Below are positions 35,580-45,766 of a DNA stretch of 64,000 nucleotides, piece by piece; within the stretch, counting starts at the first letter, position 1, and each line of letters starts with the position of its first letter. The notes beneath the pieces are model-generated. The model was given only the letters and a program-made list of their open reading frames with translations, made no database searches and was not told the DNA's origin. Origin of the DNA: Takakia lepidozioides (Eukaryota; Streptophyta; Takakiopsida; Takakiales; Takakiaceae); NCBI GenBank assembly GCA_030704615.1, contig CM060733.1, positions 19,468,001-19,532,000 of the forward strand, given 5' to 3'. Position numbers and translations under genes: made by a program.

Positions 35580-36023
35580 GGATGTTCGTCCCTCCGTCGG
35601 CAGACTGTCTACTTCTAAGGACATAACATCTTCCGCCCATCCTACAAACGTGGGATCGACAACCAAGAAAGGTGTGGGGGTGAGCACGCCCCCCGATGCG
35701 CGGGTCAGTTCTACGCATGCGACGTACGAAGCTGCAAAGACAGGTCCAGCAAGTGTAAACAAACCTGCTGACCAGCCTCTGTTGCGAAGTAGGGCGGCAG
35801 CGCTGCGTTTGTCTACTCTATCCAGCCCGCCTACAGCTGTCCCTGCTTCCCAGGGGAGAGGCAAAGCCAAGAAGGGGACTGTCGTGGACCATGCTGAGGA
35901 GGTCGAGGAGGGTCCGAGTACTAAGAGACCGGCGAAGAAAAAGTCTGGCGTCTTTATGAACAAGAACCGCAAGCTGGCCTTGGACATGGACAAAGATGTG
36001 GGTCGTTTCCTGGAGCAGCACAG
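35580..36023 (+). CDS. Lys/Pro/Ser-rich N-terminal exon of the transposon's protease gene
   Basis: The open stretch starts behind an AG acceptor (CTCACAG) and ends at a GTGAGT donor. It encodes a low-complexity basic region, with TKRPAKKKSGV near the end. No fold is recognisable. Its orientation and position fit an N-terminal exon of the protease gene downstream. Confidence 0.4.
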
Positions 36024-36289
36024 GTGAGTATTGTGCTCAGTCTCCTCGTTTGTCTTTGTCGTTAAGTGCTTTGCAATCTGTTGTGGTCAGTCTGCTGCTG
36101 GTTTCATCATTGTCTGTTGTGGTTAGTCTTGTCAGTCTGCTGATGAACTGTTCAGCCTGTAGAGTGTTCAGTCTGTTTAGTACATGAGGCTTTCCGAAGG
36201 ATGGTCTGCTCTATGCAGGATGGGTGCTCGGTTTGGCAAAGCACATGCTCTGCACGTCAAGACAAGTAATTCCATACTGATGTTTTTTG

Positions 36290-36590
36290 AAGGGGACCTA
36301 CGGTTTGAATGTGGACTATTGCCGGATGACATAAAGGCGCTCCAGAAGGTTGAGTCGGAGTGCACACATAGACTCCTGGAGCTCTGGTGTATGAGAAGTC
36401 GGTTGAGGCTGCGTTCACCAACACTATTGCTGTTCTTCCAACGTCGAGTGGACGGTGTTGAAGTCATTGGGGGTGGGGCAACGTAAAAGCCTTCTAGAGG
36501 TCTTGAAAGGTTGCCTCAGCACTAAACGACTGGGCAAGGACTTGAAAGAGTGCGATTTCATTTTGGTGCTAATTGGGGACGAGTAAGAAC
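36290..36590 (+). CDS. Middle part of the transposon's protease gene
   Basis: The plus strand encodes DLRFECGLLPDDIKALQKVE around 36300-36360 and, in another frame at about 36484-36585, SLLEVLKGCLSTKRLGKDLK. Both look like helical protein sequence and sit between the basic exon and the Ulp1 core. A frame change lies between them. Confidence 0.35.
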
Positions 36591-36859
36591 TCTTCCGAGT
36601 CTGCTGAGACTGTCTCCTGAGTCATAGTCTGGTTTCGCAGTGTCATCTTGACTCTGAGCGATTAAGTTGACCTCTGTATTTGTGCAGTGGACTGGGTTTG
36701 AAGATTGAGTCAGCTGAGTGTCAGTCTGCTGAGTCTGCCCATCATGATTGTGCAATGACGCCATGTTGTTTGATACCATTACACGGGGCACTGGAGTGTT
36801 TGTATCATCGACCTCCGCAAGGGCTGTTACACTCACCTGAACTCTATCAGGGACTCGCA

Positions 36860-37238
36860 TAGTTGTCCCTTTGTTCTAGGGTGGATTTGGAAGCTTCATG
36901 CTGAGTGCTTAGGGTACTCGATGGACTCACCGAAGTGGCACGAGATTGTTCAAGCATTTCAGTTCCACGCGCCTGATGTGCCCCAGCAACCATTCAGCTG
37001 GGAGTGTGGCTTTTACGTCATGTCATTCATTCAAGTGTTTTATGAGTGGGTAAAAGTCAGAGGAAATGTCTCCAAGACTGCAAAGCCAGAGAGAGGAACA
37101 CTTTTCACGAAGGACTGGTTTACTTTCAAGTTTGCACTTGGGCAGCGAATGCAGTGTGCCCAGTATATCGTGCGGGAATTGGACAATGTAGTCATGAGTA
37201 TGATGTACTTGTCCTGTGAAGTCTATGTACCGAAATAA
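36860..37238 (+). CDS. Ulp1-like C48 cysteine protease, C-terminal part
   Basis: The frame reads YSMDSPKWHEIVQAFQFH, then PQQPFSWECGFYVMSFIQVF, then a helical tail to VYVPK. The Q...SWECGFYV pattern is the oxyanion-hole glutamine and catalytic cysteine of Ulp1/SENP proteases, which cleave SUMO or related tags. The catalytic histidine strand is not clear upstream, where stops occur, so activity is doubtful. It is transposon-borne, judged from its neighbours. Confidence 0.6.
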
Positions 37239-37489
37239 AAAATGCGAGTTTTTTCGCTTACTATTCCAGTGGTGATGAGCACTTTTGTGTACTGTGGGTG
37301 CTGGCATGTTTTGTAATGTTATCACTAAACTCAATGGACACAATGGTGTCAATTTTTCCATGCATTGTGCACCCCGAGTCTGTTGAGCTTAAATGTGCGA
37401 GCAGTACGCTGCCGAGGCTAGGACTGGTGGGTCTGGTACCTAGTCTGGTAGGCACCATGTCCATGAGTCCGCTGGGACGCTGGATTGGC

Positions 37490-38345
37490 ATGAGTCGTTA
37501 GGGAGGTAGTCCACTGGAACCTGTCCATTTTGAGTCTGCTGTTGTGGATGAGTCTGCTTGAGACTTAGTCTGTCCAGCAGTCTGCTGGGAGAGTTGCAGG
37601 GATGAGGTGGAAGTGTGGTGAGCAGACGTTCGGAGTGGGCAGCAGACTGACCAGCAGATTGGCTTCCTGGTGTTCACAGTCTGTTGACTGTGACTCTGTT
37701 GGGAAACTGTGCGTGAGTCCATTGGGAGACTATGCTTGGGAGACTGTGTGGGAGTCAGTTGGGAGACTGGAAGAGTCCGTTGGGAGACTGTGCAGGAGTC
37801 CATTGTGGGACTCTGCAACTGTCTTATGGGAGTTTATGCCGGAGTGTGCTGGGATTGTGGAGACTGGAGGAGTCCGTTGGGAGACTGTGCATGAGTCCAT
37901 TGCAGACTTGTATTTCAGAAATGGACAATGCTACCAGAGGAATTGCGGACTTATATTGTCTTCTTCGTGACACCTACACGACCTGAAACCTTGTACTGTC
38001 CACTGGACTCGCCCAGTGGACAGTACAATGCCATGACGTTGATGTGCTGGAACAACCCCATTGGACTACCCAGTGGACTCCCCATTGGACTTCCCCTAGC
38101 TAGGACTGGGGCAGCGGACTGCCACAGCGAACTGCCGAGCGGACTTGCCAGGGACTGCCGAGTGGACTTGACAGCGGACGGCCGACCCCAGGGACTGCTG
38201 AGTGGACTTGGCATCGGACTTGGCAGCGGACTTACCGGGGACTGCCAGTGGACTTGCTAGGGAACTGATGAGCGGACTTGACAGCGGACTACCAGTGGAT
38301 TTGGCCAGCGAACTGCCATCGGGTTTCGCCACATGAGTCTGACAG
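37490..38345. repeat. GACT-rich minisatellite arrays
   Basis: From 37680 to 37900 units like GGGAGACTGTGCAGGAGTCC recur. From 38090 to 38340 units like GGACTGCCGAGTGGACTTG recur, with GCGGACT in between. Similar words fill 26290-26480 and 40140-40270, tying the three places to one transposon family. Confidence 0.7.
37991..38028. repeat. Perfect 16-bp inverted repeat (hairpin)
   Basis: TTGTACTGTCCACTGG and its exact reverse complement CCAGTGGACAGTACAA are separated by six bases (ACTCGC). It sits at the join between the two minisatellite arrays. Confidence 0.9.
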
Positions 38346-38812
38346 TGGACTGTAGCAATGGACTGCTGTACTGGACCTCGACAATGGACCGGTGTTGTGG
38401 ATCAACAGACTTACCGAATAGCGTTGATTTATGCTTTGGCATCGTCCACAATGAGGGCATTGGGTCGCCAGCTCGACAAATCTGCGAGGAGTGAATCACG
38501 TAAGGCTCTCATCCACGGAACTAGGTCTGTTGTCCGATTCCTCGCGGATAGGATATAAGCAACTGGTATACCGTTCAACCACTCGTCGAAGACCATCAAC
38601 GTGTACAATGGGAACTGTTGGAATGCACAATGTCAGATGGTCAGAGCATGCAAATTCCGCTCAATTCTGCACGAGAAGACTTCATAAGAGTGATGAGGTC
38701 TGCAGCGGTTCACAGTGGGTCTGCCCCTCGGTCTTCCGCAACATACACATGAAAACATACAGAAATGGTCAGCACACCAAATTTTATGTGAATGCTGCAT
38801 GGTACTATGCTA

Positions 38813-39932
38813 TCATGCTCGTACAAGTCCATGGAATCGTTCGAATAGTACCTTGTCATGATTTGTCCCAAATGTTGCATCACATGCAACGATACGGTCA
38901 TGTCCTAGTTCCAACATTCGTCGTTTCTGCCACGGAGTCTGTATGCCAACAGTGAATGTCAAATCTTCATCAAAATGCTCGAATGTTGGCTCTAATTTCT
39001 CCTCTTGATAGAAAAAAACGGACGCATGATTCTGGTCTCTCCACATGCGCACACTCTCCGCATCATCGGCGTGCTTTTTGAAGGTGTTGTTCATCACGTG
39101 CTCTTTATGCTCCATCATGATTTGGGCGACCGACAGGCCTCGGCACAAACACTCGACGACCCAGGCTTTCAATTCTTTGCTAATGTGTGGTGCATAGGCG
39201 TGACGGGTGTTCCTGAACTCTGCGGACTTCCCATGCGAGGGTTTCTCTTGCGCATTTGTATGCTCCATGTTGTTGTAGTACGTGAGGACACAGATGTCAA
39301 GGGCGAGATAACATGCTGGACCTTGAAACAACATTGGTAACCACGCTTGTAAGACTCTCCATACTCCGACTTCTTTCTCCTTGGGCCTTTATGAGGGCAA
39401 GATGTTCCAGCACCCACAAGAGGTCCTCCACGCTTCTGTTTTGGATCCTCCACTATTGCTTTGTTGGTGTGCTTGTCATCAGGACCGTAGCAGCATTGAT
39501 ACCTGTACAGAAAATTCTAAAATCGATATCCAACGACTTGAGGAAGCATAAAATCAGAGAACTCGTGAAACAAAAAATGGCAACAGACATGCAATGAAAC
39601 GTCAAAATGACTGAGGATGGTGCACACATAATACTGGACAGAAAGGTGTTGGCTCTGGGTGCTTTTCGCGAGCCGGGTTCCACTTTAGAATGGACATTCA
39701 CCCAAAACTGAGTGGGGTATCCCAGGTTAAAGTCACCAACTCTATCCCAAGGTATGCAGGCCTTTTCAATATTCACTCGCACACCCATAAACCCATATTG
39801 CGTCTCACTCTTCCAATGGAGATCCTTCCTGTTGAAGGGTCCTGGTTTAGCTGTTTGCAAACATTGTCGAAGAGGCCGTATAAGCGGGCTTTCCGTGATC
39901 AGTATATCATCGGGTTTTGCTTCTACGTCCAT
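38813..39932 (-). pseudogene. MULE-like transposase remnant
   Basis: Reading leftward, minus frames give a variable N-terminal part (39932 to about 39690), a basic segment RRKKSEYGESYKRGYQ (about 39380), then in another frame LTYYNNMEHTNAQ, HISKELKAWVVECLCRGLSV, NNTFKKHADDAESVRMWRDQ, FTVGIQTPWQKRRMLELGHD and CDATFGTNHDK. The last motif holds the first catalytic Asp region of MULE transposases (DATFGTN). The frameshift near 39320 and the end right after this motif show it is broken; the rest of the catalytic core and any SWIM finger are missing. Confidence 0.6.
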
Positions 39933-40139
39933 GCCTTATACAGTACAAAGGACACGTTTCTGAACATGCAAGAAACGCGCCGCAATACAGGACACGATCG
40001 ACAACGTGCCAGGAGAACAATGCGCACGTTCACGGCTGCTGGCAAGTGGCAGGCGGCAGGGATAAAGGTTTGAATTGCAGCCCTAAAAATGGAGGGCTCG
40101 GATGGATTATGGGAATGGACGGTGGCGATCCTGCGCCGT

Positions 40140-40393
40140 CAACGGACTAACGGGCAGACTGGCGGACTGGCAGACTGCTGGGCAGTGGACTAGTCAACAC
40201 CGGATTGGCGTGCAGACTGGCAGACTGGCCAGCAGCGGACTGGCAGACTGGAGGGCAGCGGACTCATGGGCGGGGGACTGGCCGCGCGGTGGACGGGGCG
40301 GGCGGGGTGGTGGGGAGCCGGGCGTCCGTGCGCGGGGCCCACCGGCCACATCGCACGTGCCTATTGAAGACCCTATTATCTTAAAGTGAGAGG
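40140..40393. repeat. Right terminal region of the 35-40 kb transposon
   Basis: GACTGGC-type repeats (40150-40270), then a GC-rich stretch, then CGCACGTGCCTATTGAAGAC and CCTATTATCTTAAAGTGAGA up to GG at about 40393. The element is taken to end here because this matches the end of the small element at 25956. Confidence 0.55.
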
Positions 40394-40639
40394 CAGTGAT
40401 GATACGTGCCATCCTATTAAAGTGAATACAAATACATATAGAAAGGGGTGTGGGTAGGGTAATTTAGCTTGTGAGGTGTCAAGCAAAGCAAAAAGAAGGG
40501 AGCAGATGGGGGCACGTGGGAGCTCACCCTCAAATGTTGGGTGTAGTTGGTGGGCCCATCTGCGGGGAGGTATAGCCATCTGGTATAGCCATTTTCACTA
40601 GTTCACTTTCTAGATAGTTCTACTTTCGAATGTCAATAA

Positions 40640-41046
40640 AGTTATCCGTTAAGTCACCCTCCCTTCCGCTCTTGATACATGCCCACAATGCCTCATGTGG
40701 GCACTTAGTGCGTATCCGCTAAGTCAAGCAAACGCAGTACCAAAAGAGGAAAACTAGGGACGCGAGCCTGCAGTAGCTGGCCCACGCTAAGGGTTAACCT
40801 CATGTCAGCATGGGCCCCGCCCAAGCCTCCCTGGCCACTTCGTTTCGCACCGCACCATGTACCGGAGAGGAATGCCAAAAACCAAGTACAAGATGAAATG
40901 CATTTTGCACTCATTTCTATGCTATTTGGAGTTTGGTCTTTTTTTTTTCCCTTGTACTTTGCTCACATGCTCTTTTGACACTTCAGCTTGCCTTTTGGCC
41001 AAACTGGCCTAACTTACCCTCCATCCCTTCTACTTAACGGATAACT
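40640..41046. mobile_element. MITE-like element, 407 bp
   Basis: Perfect 15-bp terminal inverted repeats AGTTATCCGTTAAGT (40640-40654) and ACTTAACGGATAACT (41032-41046). A related sequence, CGTATCCGCTAAGTC, occurs inside at about 40712. No clear target duplication and no ORF of note. Superfamily not assigned. Confidence 0.55.
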
Positions 41047-42413
41047 CTAATATGTAATAGAGGGTTGAGGGTCCAAAGGAGACTGAATAAGAATTTGACT
41101 CTAGTTGTGCACTATTATTTGATTATTACTTTATGAGGTCCACTAGCTATTTGCATGAATATTCAATATGATTGTAGGATCTGTCTAGGCACCAAATGCG
41201 CGCTAAAAAGGAGGGGGTTGTCTCTAGACCGAAACCCCCCTCGTCAGTAGGCTATCAAGGGAGGGGCTTTCCTACAAACTCATGATTTGAGTGTTTGGGT
41301 GGTTCCAGTGGAAGAGAACCTTTACTTCTACGCCTACAATAGAAAAAAGGAAGGGAATAGTTGTGAAGTTGTTGGTTAAATCCCAACACATAGCCCAATG
41401 GTTACGACATAATATTATTCCACTATTGGTTGTGGGTCCAGAACCACATATGTGTATTGGATGTTCCTTTAAAATAATAATAATAATAATAATGTCACAA
41501 AGATGTCCATCTTCTCCTCGGAAGGCAATAGCCCTTGGGGGTCAAGTTAAACCATGAGTTGTGCTTGCTTCTACAAGAGTCCACCATTGTACCTGCTTCA
41601 AGTGTGAGAGAAGCAAGGTTTCTTTTCTATTTTTTTTTCCCTCTGCAATGACTGAGCTACTTTGTACTTTGGGGAATAAAATCTGGAAATTTTGACGTAA
41701 TTCCTTGGTGTTGGAATATCAGGTCACAATGGGTCCATCAAAATGTGCCACCTGTCACATAGCAACCTTTCATATATAAATATATGTATAAGACTCCAAC
41801 CGAAGTTAGTAACCAATACCTATGTTTCCAGCTTGTTATCAATTTTGCTCCACTGCATCGGCGTTAGGTAGAATATCACCGACCAAAAACTTTAGAAAAA
41901 TGCGAGATGGGTTATTATTTCTTCAGGAAAAGAAAAAAGTCACAAATTTACTAATTTTGCTGTCTTCCAAAACATTCATATCGAATATCAAATCTCAATC
42001 CTTGCCTCTTTTTTTAATAAAGTTCAAATAGGCCGCCGTCCCCTTTTCCAAAACAAATTAAAAAAAAACAAACTCAAGAATGGCGACAGTCGCCATGATA
42101 CCATGTGGACTATTTCATGATGGGGGTCATCAATCATGACATAGTCGAGGGGATGATGAGGGCCGCCATGCATATCTATCATTATTGTCCGTTGGCGGGG
42201 CCCAAATCTGGCGTCAACTCCAAAACAACTCTAAGAATTACCTCTACAAAGGTTATGTGAAGACTTTTGCTGAGTAAGCACAAACACCTGGAAGCATATA
42301 ATTACCGTCATGACGGTTGTTTATAACGTGGAAATGATGGGTGCTGTGCGAAGTGGGGGACCAATGATGATGCTACAGGGAGTCAATTATAAGCAGTAAA
42401 GGATGGGGCCAGT
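41047..42413. other. Intergenic region upstream of the MUB gene
   Basis: I see no gene. A GGAGGGGGTTGTCTCTAGAC / CCGAAACCCCCCTC pair near 41210-41245 can fold back. A (AAT)n run lies at 41475-41493. Confidence 0.5.
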
Positions 42414-42540
42414 ATGGAGTGGCCACGTGGGGAAGGTGGGAGAGAGAGCAAGCAGCCTACCGCTATGGCTGCCTGCCTGGCCCCCATATCGTCCTATCCC
42501 TCCTCTTCTTCCTCTCCCCGACCGCGTCAACTCTGCGAGG
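42388..42540 (+). promoter_or_regulatory. Candidate promoter and 5' untranslated exon of the MUB gene
   Basis: TATAAGC at about 42389 is followed by a CT-rich leader and a good donor, GCGAG/GTAAGC at 42540/42541. The leader holds an ATG at 42465 with a short open frame (MAACLAPISSYPSS), so it could be a short coding exon of another gene, but a 5' UTR exon of the MUB gene downstream fits better. Confidence 0.4.
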
Positions 42541-44288
42541 TAAGCTTCCAGATCCACTCTTCTCTCGACTTCCTGCGCTCATCTTGCTGCATCTCTTGTT
42601 GTGGCTGTTTGGCCGCTGTTGGGAGGTCTCCTGAAGTCGGTGGGTCCTTTGCGTTGCCCTATTTCTCTGACTTATTACATAGTCTGTGCCCCTCACCTCA
42701 CCCTTGTGTGTGGGATCTGCGGCAATCTGCGTGTGGGTAAGTGTTTGAGGGTAGGAGGGGGAGAGAGTGGAGAAGTTGGAAGGTGAGCTATACTCGCATT
42801 TGGAAAATTTCCGCTATTGTTTTCGTTGTCTATGCGTCTATCTCCGGTCGTATTGTTGTGTTTGTGCAACCTGCTTGTGCTGTCTCTGTTTTTTTTTTAA
42901 ATCGTGAGGAAATCAATTTTTCAACTTTGGATCTGCGTGTGCGGGGTGGTTGTACAAGTCAGGGTTCCTCTTCCCTGCTTGCATATCGAATCTATGTCAA
43001 GTCTATCTCTGCGCTGGAGAGCAGCGGTTGTTCTTTCTGTGCTCCGGTCTCCTGGCTTCTCTACCACTTTTCCCCCTGCACATCTCCCCCCGGGCCTCCT
43101 TTCTGTTAACCTGTTAACTCTCTCCCCTAATCAACGCAACCCCCCCTCCAAATCTTATCTGCACCACACTGCTTTTAAGGGTCCAGGATGTGTAGTTGTG
43201 AAACAGGTCTCCTGAGGGACTTGTACAATGTGATTACTGCATATGGATTGCAGGAGATGTCCTCATGTAAAAAATGAGGCTCTTTTGACTGTTTTGTTTG
43301 TGCATATTGGGCCAGTTTCTCCTCAATTCCGTTAATGGATGACATCTGACATGAGGGCTAAGCTGTACATCGTCGCTGTGAGATTTTGTTCTCGGTGTGG
43401 CTTTAGTGCTGATGACGGTGTGTCTCTCATTGCTGGCCCCATAACCTGACCCATAACTTTTCCGTGAATGGGACCTTGCCGCTCCTAAGTTTTCCTTTTG
43501 TTGTTGTTGTTGCACAGGAGCGATGTATTTTGGGGGAAGTTGATTCCTGGGGCAGCAGAAGGATGTGTTCACCATAAGCTATGGCAGTAAGGGAAGTACG
43601 GCCCGGCTGTTGAACTCTCTTTGTGCAGCTTTAAGATCCATTGACTCAGAGGTTGGGGCAGTAGGGCATAGCAGGACTATGTTCATGCAAGGATTTGAAT
43701 CCCCTGTCCAGCCTGTTTAGGCTATAGAGCAGACAAAGCACACAGAAGGATTTTAGAACAGCTGGTTTTTACACCAGGTTGTTGGGGCCAAGGCAGTGCT
43801 TTATGTGCTGAGTACTTTCAAATAGATTCAGACTTACAGCATCACGTCAGCAGTATTTCTGATATCACGAAGTCCTGTTGCAAGGATCCAAACGGTTTGG
43901 TTTGAAGTTTCAAGTGTGACTGGCTGGGAACTTCATGTTACGGGCATCCTGGAATCTGGATATAAGAGGAGTGCAGAGGGGGAAAAGAACAGCAAGCAAT
44001 TGGGGAATCCAGATCGAGGAGCAAGGGTCAATGGATGGAGGTTGCTGTTCCTTTTAGCCAGATGAACCCACAGGGCACTTGATATATTACAGGCAAAAAT
44101 AGGTGCAGATGGAGGAGGCTGTTGCATGACAGGGGTTTGACTTAGGAAAGAAGATGGGAGTAGCTTCGCTTTAACTACATTATTCAGCCCAAAGACGACT
44201 AGTAGGCACAGGCTGGCTCAGCTCAGGAGAGGATTTCTGGTCAGGAAGCAGCCTAGCAAAACCAATAGGGACAGTGGTTTGAGGAGGA

Positions 44289-45766
44289 ATGGCTGGGGAG
44301 GAGCTGCTGGAGCTCAAGTTCCGTTTGTATGATGGCACTGACATAGGGCCCAACAAATATGCCCCAGCCTCCACTGTTGCCACCCTCAAAGAGAGTATCC
44401 TTTCCCAATGGCCACAAGGTGGGCATTCTCTATTTCCATGTTCATGCAAAAGTGTGCTCAGTTCACCTACCTTGTTGAATGAGGAAGCTCAGTCTTTACT
44501 ATTTCGACAGACTAAATTATGGGATTGTCTTGAGCCTTGAGCTGCCAATGTAGTTCTGCTTCACTAGATTCCATGCATCACTGCAGTGGATTGTTTGTGG
44601 ATTCTTATGGCTATTTCTGCCCATGTCCTCTTTATCTGTTCTGATATTTGCTGTCAAAGTCACATATATAACAGCTGCTTTGTATTGGACTTGACTCTGC
44701 TCTGGTATTGGGCTTGCTCATTTCTGGCTTGCTCCCTGGCTCATGCTCTACGTTTAACTTGTTGTCCTTCACCCAGTTGTTTCCAAGTATAGTTTTGTCG
44801 TGGTTGCCATCTCCCTTCACCATAAAACCAAGAAACATACACTTATTAGAGATTGGTCCTACTACTCAAGTGAGTCTTCAGTAATGGGGCATGGCACCAT
44901 CATGACTCCTGGACCCGTCCCCTCCTCGCTCCAGCAAAATCAGAAGCACTTGTCTATGGCCTGTAGGGTATGACAGAAGAGTGTAGCAAGTACATATCTT
45001 TCACTGTTCGTGGAGCATTTGAGATTCAAAGAAGAGTTACTGCAGTGTTCTTAGGTGGAATGCAGAGGCAGAATGCGTTCCCACAAGCTGTAGGCTGTTT
45101 CAGTCTTTATTGAAATGCCCTGAAGGGTGCTCTGCTGATGGCCCTTGCGCCACTCTTCACTTTTGAGTTGTAATGTCTGCCAAGCCCTTAGATTGGAAGG
45201 AATGAGAACTAATATTGGATGTGCATTCTGGAATGAGCTGTCAATTTTCTGTTGTAGGTAACAAACCCTTGTCAATTGTAGCTTCTGAGCTTGAGATTCA
45301 GAGGTTTGACATTGTTTTCTTCATACACTGTCTTGACCCCGCATGCAGTATGTCCTTTGCTGATGGAGAAGTATTTTGGTTGGTGACTCCTCCACCGCTC
45401 TGCCCTTCCAAACCCTTGCAAGGTATGGAGGGGCAGGGCTGCTGATTAATAGTCCTCACTTTCTTTCTTCGAAGCAGGCTCTCTCTTTCACCCTATTCCT
45501 ACGTAACACCAAACACAATGCACGCGTATGCTGTTCATGCAGATGGTGCAATCTGAAAATAGTCTTCTTACTTGGGCAGTTCGGTGCTTCTGCAGAGAAA
45601 GAGAATGGACCGAAGACAATAAATGACATGAAGTTGATCAATGCCGGGAAAATCCTTGAGAACACCAAGACACTTGCTGAGTCTAGAGTACCCGTGGGGG
45701 AACTTCCTGGTGGGGTCATCACTATGCATGTGGTTGTGCGCCCCCCCTCATCAGACAAAGCCAGTG
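44289..45766 (+). CDS. Membrane-anchored ubiquitin-fold protein (MUB), partial
   Basis: Two exons, 44289-44418 and 45596-45766, join in phase and encode MAGEELLELKFRLYDGTDIG, STVATLKESILSQWPQ, then EKENGPKTINDMKLINAGKI, LENTKTL and GGVITMHVVVRPP, a near-textbook plant MUB ubiquitin fold of about 100 residues. MUBs are prenylated at a C-terminal CaaX box, sit at the plasma membrane and dock E2 ubiquitin-conjugating enzymes. The exon ends at AGTG/GTACTC in phase 1, so one more short exon with the CaaX box is required. I could not find it between 45767 and 48600. It may be tiny and missed, or displaced beyond the retrotransposon nest. Confidence 0.88.

Larger units (their letters stand above)
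35300..40393. mobile_element. Decayed MULE-type DNA transposon with Ulp1-like protease
   Basis: The region combines a plus-strand gene with an Ulp1-like C48 protease (to 37238), a minus-strand MULE-like transposase remnant (39932-38813), GACT-rich minisatellites, and a right terminus whose reverse complement reads CCTCTCACTTTAAGATAATA then GGGTCTTCAATAGGCACGTG. That terminus matches the left end of the 25956-26621 element over about 80 bp. I could not find the matching left terminus, so the left limit is set by the start of unrelated sequence. MULEs carrying Ulp1-like genes are known in angiosperms (Kaonashi type). Confidence 0.6.

Noticed and set aside
37680-38340. CRISPR-like array
   Set aside because: Units are degenerate, spacers are not unique and of variable length, and the context is a eukaryotic transposon. 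It is a minisatellite.
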